Assembly: GCA_034509425.1 (NCBI GenBank)
Contig: JAVTVJ010000992.1
Span: forward strand, 62,001 to 126,000
Source of the DNA: Eopsaltria australis
Lineage: Eukaryota > Chordata > Aves > Passeriformes > Petroicidae
Direction of reading: 5' to 3'
DNA: 64,000 nt
The notes below the pieces were generated by a model. The model was not told the origin of the DNA. It saw nothing but the letters and a program-made list of their open reading frames with translations, and made no database searches. Numbering within the stretch: the first letter of the stretch is position 1; each line of letters opens with the position of its first letter. Of the stretch, positions 51,758 to 63,110 are shown in pieces. The position numbers and the translations under genes are program-made.

Positions 51758-52375
51758 CTGGAAGGCTGCACATTTCAAACAAGAGTGAAGGAATGGTCAT
51801 GGCAGGGTTTCAGTCACATTTTGCTGGTTTGTTTTACACGGTGCTGTTTTCATGCCCACGTTTTAAAAGAGGAATTTGGTAATAAAGCGAAAAAATTGAA
51901 TGCTGAGGTTTCAAATCATTGCAGCTTTTTGAAGAGGAGGATTAGCTTGAAGCATATGATACATGTAACATAATATAATACGCCAGAATAAATATGATAT
52001 CTTGTTATATGAAATATTAAATGCAACATATTATATGTATATTATTGCTATTGGTTTGCTAATTCCATAGCTGTCAATTTTGCTCTTGAACTGTAACTTT
52101 TTTTAGGAAAAGGAAATGTTGCCTAAACTTAAACTGCCCAGAAGTACTCAAGGATTAATATTTGTACTTCATTGTGAAACATATCCTTGTCTTCATGAAA
52201 TAACCAACTTACTGCCTTTTACAGGAGCTCAGATCAGAATATGGTCTTAAATATTAAGTCATGTGTTTCTAAAAGTAATTTAAAACCTCAAAACCAGGCA
52301 TAAAGCAGTGTAGGACAGTGTATGGATTTAAAAAGGGGAGGGCATGACATAGAAAAACTGGGTGTGTTATTAATC

Positions 52376-52570
52376 ACAGAATCATGGAATGGTTTGGGTT
52401 GGAAGGGGACATCAAAGCCCATCCAGTGCCACCCCTGCCATGGCAGGGACACCTCCCACTGTCCCAGGCTGCTCCAAGCCCCAATGGCCAACCTGGACAT
52501 CCTTGGGCACTGCCAGGGATCCAGGGGCAGCCACAGCAAATCTGGGCACCCTGTGCCAGGGCCTCCCCAC
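52376..52570 (-). mobile_element. CR1 LINE 3' fragment (minus)
   Basis: 'cacagaatcatggaatggtt', 'cactgtcccaggctgctcc', 'ccaatggccaacctggacat' and 'cagccacagcaaatctggg'. It faces a plus-strand copy of the same subfamily at 52830-53108. Confidence 0.88.
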
Positions 52571-52829
52571 TTGAAATATCATCAGATTAATCAACCTCCC
52601 CATGCCCTAATTAACCTCAAGGAGTAGCTTTGAGTTTGGACAAATCCTGGATTTGCATTTTTCCCCCAAACCTCTCCATTGTAATTGTTGTAATCATCAG
52701 ACTAATAAAGGAATGGATTGGCAATGTTGCGTTCAGATGAAACAGAATAATAGTTATTTATCAAGTGATTTGATGATGGGTTTGATGAACAGATTGCTGC
52801 CCACTTTATGGACCAGGGCTTTTGGAGAG

Positions 52830-53108
52830 GGACTTTTCACGAGGGTTGGAGTGACTGGGCAAAGGAGAATGGCCTTAAGGGGATATCGGGCAGGAATTGT
52901 TCCCTGGGAGGGTGGGGAGGGCTGGGATGGGATTCCCAGATTTGCTGTGGCTGCCCCTGGATCCCTGGCCGTGCCCAAGGATGTCCAGGTTGGACATTGG
53001 GGCTTGGAGCAGCCTGGGACAGTGGAAGGTGTCCCTGCTATGGCAGGGGTGGCACTGGATGGGCTTTAAGGTCCCCTTCCAACCCAAACCATTCCGGGAT
53101 TCTATGAA
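52830..53108 (+). mobile_element. CR1 LINE 3' end (plus)
   Basis: 'caggaattgttccctggga', 'gattcccagatttgctgtgg', 'gatgtccaggttggacattg' and the tail 'ccttccaacccaaaccattc' followed by 'cgggattctatga', a complete CR1 terminus. Confidence 0.9.
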
Positions 53109-54729
53109 AGATCCAAAGGCTGAACTACAACCAAATGCAATTGCACAAAGTCCAAATGATTCCTTGAAAATCTCAATGAAAAGAGCAGGATCAAATGTGT
53201 TAGAAACTCAAAGTTAGATCACAGCTTCCAATTTCCTTTTTGCACATCTCCATCTCTTTGCCCTTGTTAGATTAAAACACAAAATTAAAAGAAGAAAGAG
53301 GGGTTGGATTTCCTGTGGAAGCAAAGTAGGAGTTGGAAAACAAAGCACGGCTGCTTGGGGAGGTTTACACAGCACTTGTTCTGGTGTGGTTAAGAATAAA
53401 TACACTGATTTGTGTTTATTCTTATGCTGCCAGTCAGAAGAGAGTGATTTCAGAATTAATTGGAATTGCTTGTTTGCAGAGCCAAAACCCTTGAAAGCTT
53501 GTGTAATTTCTAATTTAAACAGTAAACTTAGAAAATCCCACAAAATCTGAATTCTTGCCCTAAATCCCACTGGCCTAATTTATTTTCACTTATAGTCCTA
53601 GTTAAAATATTTTAAGAATCTGTTTGTATTCAAACGAGAGCTTGCATTTATCACACCTCATATCATTTAGCCCCAAATGTCACGGCCTGGAGAATGGTGT
53701 GTTAAAAAAAAAAGTGAGGTTCTCCCACTGCAGCTTTGTGATCCCCAGGATTGCCATAAAATCCTGTACCTCATGTTGCTCTCCAGAAATTTACTGGCAT
53801 TGTTCTTGTGGCTGAGCTGTTAAACGTAGATGAACGTCCAGAGTTTTTTTGTAGACTTGAACTGACACTATTTTTATGCTGTTATTAGTGATGATATTAT
53901 CTTACATCATAAAAAAAACAACCCAAAAGTGTTTCAGTGTTTCACAGGGTTCTTTGCAAACACAAAGCTCTCGTGGCACGTTGCATTAAGGATGAAAAAG
54001 ATAAAAAGTGATATATTTAATTGGATTTGTGTTCAAATGGATCATCAGGCTGAGAAAGATGGAGAGGGAGGACTGGATGAGGAAGAAAAGTAGGGAGATG
54101 GAGCTGAAACACAGCTCCAAATTCAAGGGAAACAAATTTTTACTGATTATTCTTAAGCAAATACTCCAAGCTTCATGTAAAATAAGTAGGGATGTAGGGA
54201 GATTGTAGTATTAATTGGGGAAAAATCATTGTCAAAGTGCTTATCAAACCAATTAATGATCAAAAGTGCAAACCTCCCCTGTCCCAATGGCAGATTGTCA
54301 ACTGAAATAGAATTTGCTCAGTGTTTAGGTTGGATTTTTCTGAAATTAAAGACTGGTGAGAATTCCAGTTAAGCACGTGGTGGTTCCATTCCTAATTGTT
54401 CTGTTTTAATTGGGAACTGGGGAATGTGAGGAAAGGGGAGCACTTTATTTTTTTGACACTAAATAATAACTCATAACTGAGTCCATAAATGATGTCCTGC
54501 TCTGCTGGTTTATTTTTAATCATCCTTTCAGTCTTTCCTACAATCATAATTGTATTTAAATCCCAGATTATAAGAATTAATAAATATAGGATTGAATATA
54601 AGATGAATAAATATAAGGTAAATATAAGATTAAAAATGCAGTTTCCAACATATTACCTTGTACTTTTTGGATAAAAAATATTCCCTAAATTTCATGTTAA
54701 ATGCCAATAGAAAACCTTCAGAGTTCAGA

Positions 54730-54785
54730 TGAGCTTGAAGGCCCCTTCCAACCTAAACCATGCCACGATTCTATGATTTTATGAT
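54730..54785 (+). mobile_element. CR1 LINE 3' tail remnant (plus)
   Basis: 'ccccttccaacctaaaccat' followed by 'gattctatgattttatgatt', the characteristic CR1 terminal octamer-type repeats. Confidence 0.75.
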
Positions 54786-55219
54786 TTATTAGCAACAGAT
54801 AATGTATAAACTCAGTGTGGAGCGTGGTGCCAGATGGGAGAGATAAAAGGAACTGCTGGTGGCCACCTGCTTTAATGCACATTTCAGCTCTGCCCTGCTG
54901 CTTGATGTCATGAAGGATTCATGTGAGGCAGAGCCATTTAAAGTCAGCAGACCATGGCAGGGTAGCAAGGAGTGATGCTGGTGGAATGTTCCAGTGCCCA
55001 TCTGTTGGAAAAACAGAACAGGCACCTTTTGCCAAGGTTTTGGGGAGCAGCTGGGAGTGGATATTTGGGTTTTTCTTGTGGTGGGGAAGCACCAGAGAGC
55101 TTTGAATGTGAAGGTGTTGGGAATTCAGGGTGGTGCTGGGACTGCAGCTGGTTTGCCTGTCTTTATCTCAATTTATCTTCTTTCTCTCTTAATTACCAGC
55201 ACTGTGCTACCACTCAGTT

Positions 55220-55356
55220 TAGAATCATAGAATTAGAGAATGATAAAATTCTAGAATGGTTTGGGTTGGAAGGGACCTTAAAACTCATCCAGTTCCACGG
55301 GCAGGGACACCTTCCACTGTCCCAGATTTCTCCAACCTTGGACACTTCCAGGAATG
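55220..55356 (-). mobile_element. CR1 LINE 3' fragment (minus)
   Basis: 'ttagaatcatagaattagag', 'tagaatggtttgggttggaa' and 'gggcagggacaccttccact'. Confidence 0.85.
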
Positions 55357-56703
55357 GGACAAATTCATTCTATTTCTTAATTTCTCTTCTAGACAAGGTT
55401 TTCAAATTGATTAATTTAGCTATTGGGGACAATAAAAAATAAGTTTTTTGTTTGTATCATATTTATTTCTATTCCCAGTATTTTCCTCACACATTTCCAG
55501 TGTTTTGCTGCTGTCAGTAATTTTTATTACCTTTTTTTTTGGTTGTTTTTAGTTGGGTTTTCTGTTTGTTTGGTTTCATGTTTGAGATGGATAAGGTATA
55601 ACGTATAACTTACTTAATTGCTGCAATTTAATTGATTAGTACCAATCATTAAAACTAGAAATTGCAGAACTTCAATCTTTCTTTTAAAAAAAAATTATTT
55701 CTTGTTGAAATAATCCTGATAGTTGCTGCCTGATAGGTAAAAAACAATAAATTAGAAGAAATCAATCTTATTTCAATTAGAAACTCAAATCTTGGCTTGG
55801 TATATACTAGAAAAAACCCTTTTTTTCAGCTGTGGGTTGTAGAAATAGCAATTTATGGGTTTTTTTCCATTGTGCTTGATGCAGAAATAGGAGTAGACAA
55901 GAAGAGGTGCAGAAATGCCTTTTGGGAGTGTCTGCAAGGAGAGCTGTAAAACATTGTGCACTTAGTGCTGATTGACCAGAAATTCAACCCAGAATTGTGT
56001 GGAAACCAGAGGGCGAAAAGAACAGAGAATCCATTCACTCTGAAGAGTTTTTGTCCACTTTTGGGGAGGAGGATGGAAGGAAAAGGGAAGTTTATGGGAG
56101 AAAAACGGGAATTCTGGTATTTTAAAGAGTCCAGATCGGTCACTGAGCAGATCCTGTTCCGTTCAGGATGTCTGCAGGTTCTTCCAAGATCCTCTGGTTT
56201 TTATTCCAGCATGGCATGGACAGAGAAGTTCTTGTAGGAATGTTTGGGAGTGCAGATAATTGGAATATTAAGATCCTACCAAATATCCTGTTGTTGATCT
56301 AATGCACTGTTTGGAGGTTTCAGCATTCAGTGGTCATCAGAAGAGATAAAATTACTCACTGATGAATTACCTTCCACTAGGAATTGGGGGATAACTGGAT
56401 AGAAACTGGAGCCCTTTCCCTGTGAGGAAATAGGGAATATTCTCCAGTTGGCCAGGGCTGGAACAGGGGGTGTTGATGACAACAGAATTATATTGGCTTG
56501 GAGGGAAAATGGGAATTTGCTGTGAGGCCTGAGCTTAATAAACTGCTGTGCCAACAGCAGAGGTTAAGAGGGGTGAAAATGTTCAGTTCTGATGCTTTGC
56601 CAAGCTAAGCAGTGAAATATTGTGAGCATGAACCAAGTGAGATAGAATGTTTGGGATTTGGAACCCAAAATCCCAGTCAGGGAGGGGCTGGAGTGGAGAT
56701 GAG

Positions 56704-56965
56704 TTCCTTCCTTCCTTCCTTCCTTCCTTCCTTCCTTCCTTCCTTCCTTCCTTCCTTCCTTCCTTCCTTCCTTCCTCCTCTCTTCTTCTTCTCTCTTCCT
56801 CCTTTCCTCCTTCCTTCCCTTCACTCCCTCCCTCCTCCTCCCTCCCCTCCCCCCTCCCTCCTCTCCCTCCTCCCTCCTCCCTCCCTCCCTTCCTCCCTTC
56901 CTCCCTTCCTCCCTTCCTCTCTTCCTTCCTCTCTTCCTTCCTCCCTTCCTCCCTTCCTCTCTTCC
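56704..56965 (+). repeat. Polypyrimidine tract with CTTC microsatellite
   Basis: About 18 perfect TTCC units (56704-56775), then 190 bp of almost pure C/T with CCTCC and CCTT sub-repeats. The Leu/Pro/Ser-rich and Lys-Glu-Gly-Arg open frames here are artefacts. Confidence 0.97.
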
Positions 56966-58126
56966 CCTATTTTATATCACATTTCTCATGCCAGATGTGC
57001 CACTTGCAGATCAGCCATGGCTCACAATCTGTGGCAACCCAAGATTTTCCAACTTTTTGGATGTAAGTTTTCCTTTTATTTACCTGTTCTCTTAACTCAT
57101 GTCAGGAAGGCTTTCTAGAAATAGAGTGCTTACAGCCTTTTTTATTAAAATCCTCATTCTTCTAGCATTTTAAACACACACTTCATCCAGTTCTTTACAA
57201 AAACATCTTCAAAATAGGGTTAAAAAAAGAAATGTGAACGTGGGGTTGCATTCACTGGATCCAGAACCAAGTTCTCTTCATTACTTGGCTACATTTGCAT
57301 TTATCTGATGCCCAGCAAAACCTTCTTGGAAATAGGAATTTTTTTTTACAGTGATGGTTACTATACAAGGAAAGCCTAAGCTAAATTTAGATTACAAAGG
57401 ATTAGATCAGAGATGAATAAAATATAAAAAAATAACACCAAGAGTCCAGCTGTGCTCTGATTCCTTTTTGCATTTTTCTTGTGCTGTGAGATGATTCAGA
57501 TGAGTTTTTTATGCCTGTGTTTATCTGATGGATGCTGGCACGGGAGATGAATTTGGGTTGGGATAGAATCGGGGTGGTTTTTGTGCCACAGTGCTCCAGG
57601 CTCCCTGCTGGGGCTGCACAGGGGAGATGCCAGTGCTGGGAATGCTCATCCATCCTGGCTCCTGTCACATCCAGCACAGGGCTGGGGGACAACTGAACTC
57701 CAACTAATCCCGGTGTTTTCTTCCTCTATTTAACTGAATTAAACACCAAATTAAAAAAAAAATCAAGTTTTGACTGTCTGTATGAACTTCAACCACATAA
57801 TTATCAAAAAAGCTTCATTAGGGTTGTGTATTATGAAATATCCTTTAATTTTTTTTTTTTTTAAATCACAGAATAATTGTTTTGTTTCCAATCTGTTGTG
57901 TGCTCCAGGTCCTTATTGTGCTGTGTAATATTAAGGTCACCCAGGGGAGGTGCTGCAAGGCAGAAGGATTTATTTACTCTGTGTTTGCAGTTTGATGTGT
58001 TCTGATTTCAGGTTCCCAAACACATTCCCCATCTCCCCATCTCAGCTCAGTGGCTCATCCCCACCTCATTCCAAGAGAAATGTGATCCTAAACGTGGTTT
58101 TCCCTCAGTAGGTGATGATTTATTAC

Positions 58127-58151
58127 TGGTGTGTCTGCACCAGACACACCA
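58127..58151. repeat. 11-bp perfect inverted repeat, 3-nt loop
   Basis: 'tggtgtgtctg' and 'cagacacacca' flank CAC. The half-site 'gggtgtctgcaccaga' recurs at about 58197, so the region is also a direct repeat. Confidence 0.85.
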
Positions 58152-60554
58152 ATATTTATTAAATATTTAAATAATATTTATTATTATTAATTATTGGGGT
58201 GTCTGCACCAGAGCTCAGAGGGGTTTAGCTCTTCCAGCCCTGACTCCATTTACATTTTGGAGTTTCTTTCCTGTGTGGACACATTCTGGAGGGTGGAAAT
58301 GCTGCTGCTGGTGTTCATGGGATGTGTGTGGTGTCTGCATTGCTGGCCAGGGATCTCAGCTGGCTTTGGGAGAAAATGGGAGCTGATTTTGTGTCCTCTC
58401 TGACTTCTCCAAGGCTGTTTCGGAGCCCCAGCTGTGGGCAGATGCTCTCACCGAGGGTTTGTGTTAATCAAGAAATTCTCAGGGCACCTTGTTTACCTTT
58501 ATTTGCTTCGGCTGCAGTTTTCTCCTTCAGATTCAGCCATAATCCAGTAAAATAATCCAATAAATCCCAGCCCATAATCATGGGTGTAGAACTTTTGCTT
58601 TTTTTGTCAAAATCTTCTGCCTGGAACCTGTTCCCTTAAATTTCCCCTTTCCTCTGGGCTGCTTCTCTTCTGCCAGACCACAATCAATGAGTGAGACCCA
58701 CAGTGGAAAATAAATTCCCTTCTGCTTGTTCACCTCTGTCAACTCCAACTTTTATCACCACCTGCAAGAAATTCTAATAATTTTACATTTATTTTGCTCT
58801 CCACCCCGTCCATGTCCTTTATTTTGATTATTCAAAGGTCCAGGCTGCTGTTTGTTGGTCTGACACACCTTGTGTGAGTCCATGACAAAAGATCTGCTCC
58901 CCTAAAAACAACAAAGATCCTTATCCTGTCCTTCCTTTGCATTTTTTGCTTTATTTCTGAAATTAAAATCCCCTTGCCTTACCCATTCCTTTTTTCCCCC
59001 CCATCTAATTACAAATTATAGTTTAAAACCTTCTTTTTAAGCAGTTCTGGGTGGGAGTGGGCTCATGAATGAAGACCAAAAATAGCAGTGGCCATAAAGT
59101 ACAATATTTTAAAGTACAATACAATATAAAATATAGTATTTTCCCACAATACTCCTGCTGCTACTTCAAGACTCATTTGTTTGTGTTTTCTTTGAATATT
59201 GACTTTTTGTGGAGGGTTCTTTGTGGTTTTAAGGATTAAAAAAAAAGTAGATTTTGGTACAGGAGTGGGGCTTAAAATTTGTCTGTCATATTTATCTATT
59301 TATAAAAATATTTAATTTTATTATTAAACGTTTATTTATAAAAATAATCATTTTCCAAGTTTGTTATTTCTGTCAATTTGTAATTGTTTAAAACAGCCTT
59401 TAGGTATTCAAGTCAAAACTACAGGCTCTAACTGGAATATAATTTCCATAATGTGGGAATTTAACAATCCTGAGTTTTCTTGAGTAATTCCTTCTTTCTT
59501 CTCCACGAGCTTCATAATTTCACTTCCAGGACAAAAATATTTCATTTTATTTTCTGGATATTTCATTTTTGACAAATGCATTCATCCACAAAGGTTCAGA
59601 ATGTGCTGAGCACACTTGGCTGTAGAAATTTATTTGTAGTTAAGTTTTAAGAGCTTAGGGAGGTGAAGATTTCTGAAAAGAAGTATCAACCTCTAGTCCT
59701 TTATATGATAAAATTTAATCTTTTGAGGTGCTTTTGTAATGTTTTAAGGCAGTCCTTTCATACATTTATAGGATTAAGTTGATAGAAATTTTTGTACTCT
59801 GATTTCTTGATTTGAGAAAATTAAAATGTACTTTTTTCCTCATTCTTTAGTTCCCGTAACTCCCTGCATCATTGGTTCAACCAGGTTTGTGATAGGCAAA
59901 AATTGAAATTTTTTTTTGCAGGAACTCTTTTTTGTTTTGTTGCCAGACCATGCTTCAAGAAATCACCAAAATAACATTTTATTTCAGCACTTAGGAGGCT
60001 TTGAATGGTTAGATTTCATTTTTAAAAGTAGGTAAAAAGTAACTAAAATGAATTTTGCTTCTTAGAATTTTTTGCTTCTTTTCCCTCTCCTGAGGGAGAT
60101 CACAGGAGTTGCTTTCTCATTTTATGCTATTTTTTTATAGGATAATAAATAATGATAATAATAAATAAAATTATAAATAAAATAATGATAATATTGAATA
60201 AAAGCTGCAAAATAAGGCCCAGAATAAATGTTTGGGGGGGGAAAAAAAAAGTAATTTCTTGTCACAGAGATAGGATAGAGGGAGAAAGTCAGGGGTGAAT
60301 CATTTTCTATTTGAATACAATGGACAGGGAGCATCTTTAAATTCTATTTTTGTTGTGGTGCTGGTCCTGTAGAGCAGGAATTCTGTAAAGAGCAGATGTG
60401 GATCTTGAGGAAAATAAAAGTTATGTGAATGTCAAGGGAATAACTGTACAGAAATTGGTGAAAAATGGGTCACAGTGAGGTTTTTTCAGTAGGATCTGCA
60501 CGTTGTAGACCCTTCAGTGTTGTGGGTTCTATAAAATAGCACAGAGAGGATTTT

Positions 60555-61075
60555 TAAAATTTGTAACGTGGGAGATTTTGATGATTTCTACGTAAGTGAC
60601 TGCAAAAACATCGTGGTGCTGTTGATAGAAAATGGAATATTTGTGTCCTGAGCGAGAAGAAAGCCCTGGAAGCTCAGCCAGGAATAAAAATTTTAACCTT
60701 TGACCTAGCAGAGAGAATTTAAACTGGGTGATTTTTGATTTTTAAGGTAGGAGATTTTGATAATTTCTACTTAAGTGACTGCAAAAAGATCATGGTGCTG
60801 TTGATAAATTATGGAATATTTGTGTCCTGAGCAAGAAGAAAGCCCTGGAGGCTCAGCCAGGAATAAAAATTGCAGCCTTTGACCTAGCAGAGAGAATTTA
60901 AACTGGATGATTTTTTGATTTTTAAGGTAGGAGATTTCGGTAATTTCCACTTAAGTGACTGCAAAAAGATCATGGTACTGTTGATAGAAAATGGAATATT
61001 TGTGTCCTGAGAGAGAAGAAAGCCCTGGAAGCTCAGCCAGGAATACAAATTGCAGCCTTTGACCCAGTCCCCCCC
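60555..61075 (+). repeat. 180-bp tandem repeat, three units
   Basis: 'ttgtgtcctgag' at 60641, 60820 and 61000. Each copy contains 'ttaagtgactgcaaaaagat' or a close variant, 'agaagaaagccctgga' and 'cctttgacctagcagagaga' (the last copy is truncated there). Confidence 0.95.
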
Positions 61076-61869
61076 TAATTGGAGTGGGTTTGCTGCTAAC
61101 AGCTTCTAATTTAATTCCACCCCAGTGCCACACAGAGCTGCTGCTGCTGCTGGAGCTGCTCCTGCAGGCAGCAATGAATCCTCAGGTATCCTGGGGGTGC
61201 CTTTGGCCATTCCCAGTATCTTTTTAAAGCACAGAACGTTGTTAGGTCTGCTTTCATCAGCTGGAAAATTTCGGTCAGGAATTACCCCCTAAATCCCTCA
61301 AGTGAGGCAGGACAACCCCATGAACGTTTTCCTGAGGGAAGGTGTGACAAATCCTCCAGGAAACTCTCTGGGTGTTGAGAAACAATGCCTGAAATGTTTC
61401 TTTTTTGCCGAAAATCCCCTGAAATGAACCCAAACAGCAGCCAGAATTAGGGATGGATTTGGTGGCTGCTGCACATGTGGCACGTGGAGTAGGAAACTGC
61501 TAGAAAATAAAGTAGAAATCTCCAGAATCTCACATTTCAGAGCCCACAGTCGCTGCCCTTCCTTGTATTTGTGTTCCTGGCAGGATTTTGGAAGCGTGAG
61601 GAGCTCCAGCAGAGACCTTGGGACAGAATTCCTGCAGGGAAGCAGCGTTTCCTCGCTGTGCTTTGGGGCTGGATGGGCACAACCCTCTACTGGAGAGCTG
61701 CTTCCCAAGGGAGGCTCCCTGCCTTATTTGGGTAGGGATGCAGCTTTTCCTTCCCAGGCTCTGCTGCTCCTGACAGACAAGTTAAAGGTTGATGTGTGAC
61801 AGCTCTGAAGTTTATTTAATATGACACAAACTGTGTCCTTCTTTAGGAGTGAATGTCACACGTGAGCGC

Positions 61870-62028
61870 CAGCATTTTGAAGCACTTCCCAGTAAAATTT
61901 TTCCCAGGAAAAGAAATTCCAACATTTTGAAGCACTTCCCAGTAAAATTTTTCCCAGTAAAAAAAAACTCCAGCATTTTGAAGCACTTCCCAGCAAAATT
62001 TTTCCCAGTAAAAAAAAATTCCACGGGA
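61870..62028 (+). repeat. ~50-bp tandem repeat, three units
   Basis: 'cattttgaagcacttcccag' begins at 61873, 61923 and 61974, each followed by 'aaaatttttcccag' and an A-rich run. Confidence 0.95.
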
Positions 62029-62334
62029 ACCACCAGTGTAATTCTCTGGGAAAAGGCAACTCACGGAACAGAAAACGTTTTTAATGTCAGATACAGCCAG
62101 TGTGCTTTTTTTTTTGTGGTTAAATACATAGAACTGGTGGTGTTGAGTTCTGTCTGAGAAGGGAAAATTCTGAGAAATTCAGAAATTCCATTTCAAAAGG
62201 CACAAAGCACAGCTGATATGAAGAGTTAAATCTCTTTTCATGATCTTAAATGAAATGTGTTGCTCAGGAGAAGCTGATTTGTGTTTGGAAGATGCTGCTG
62301 ACTCTTCCATCCTGGGCTGTGTTTTCCCTACAGT

Positions 62335-62410
62335 TGTTTGAAGAGTCACAGGTTGGACCTGGATGACCATGGATGATTCCAGCCTTAATTATTCCATGAT
62401 TCTGTCATTG
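62335..62410 (+). mobile_element. CR1 LINE 3' tail remnant (plus)
   Basis: 'cacaggttggacctggatga', then 'gattccagccttaattattc' and 'catgattctgtcat'. Degenerate and short. Confidence 0.6.
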
Positions 62411-62799
62411 CACGAGCTCCTGATTGTGGGTACCTGGCTGGGAGTCACCTGGTGGGACAGAGACTTTTCAGTGCCTTGGTTCTAGGCAGCCTCAGCAAGA
62501 GTAAAACTTGCAGCTGAGCTGAGCTCAGTTCTCTTGTTCTCAGATGAGTTTGTCCAAGGAAATTTGAGCTTAATTTGAACACAAATTAAGCAAAGAGTGA
62601 AGAATTCTGTGTTTTATAGGGACAGGAGAACAAGGGGGGAAAAGCCTGATTTTTTTTCCTTTTCTTCCATCATCCCCAAATATCTGTGATTTTTCAAGCA
62701 CTTCAGTTTTAGCTGCTGTTGGTCTCTCCCATGTTTGTGAGATGGTGCAGAGGTTTAAAGATTGGAGAAGGAAAGGTGTGGACACTTCAGAGCAGATTC

Positions 62800-63110
62800 C
62801 CAGTGTTTGAAGGGGCTGCAGGGAAGCTGGAGAGGGACAATTCATGAGGAACTGGAGTGAGGGGACACAGGGAATGGCCTCAAACTGCCAGAGGGCAGGG
62901 ATGGATGGGATATTGGGCAGGAATTGTTTCCTGGGAGGGTGGGGAGGGGCTTGGATGGAATTCCCAGATTTGCTGTGGCTGCCCCTGGATCCCTGGCAGT
63001 GCCCAAGGCCAGGTTGCTCCAACCTGGGACAGTGGGAGGTGTCCCTGCCCATGAAATTGGCTGATCTTTAAATCCTTTCCATCCCAAACCATGCTGTGCT
63101 TCTAAACACC
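62800..63110 (+). mobile_element. CR1 LINE 3' end (plus)
   Basis: 'cacagggaatggcctcaaac', 'gggcaggaattgtttcctgg', 'gaattcccagatttgctgtg', 'gcagtgcccaaggccaggtt' and the tail 'cctttccatcccaaaccatg'. Confidence 0.88.

Noticed and set aside
56564..57118. Leu/Pro/Ser-rich ORFs (+) and a Lys-Glu-Gly-Arg ORF (-)
   Set aside because: Artefacts of the CTTC polypyrimidine tract.
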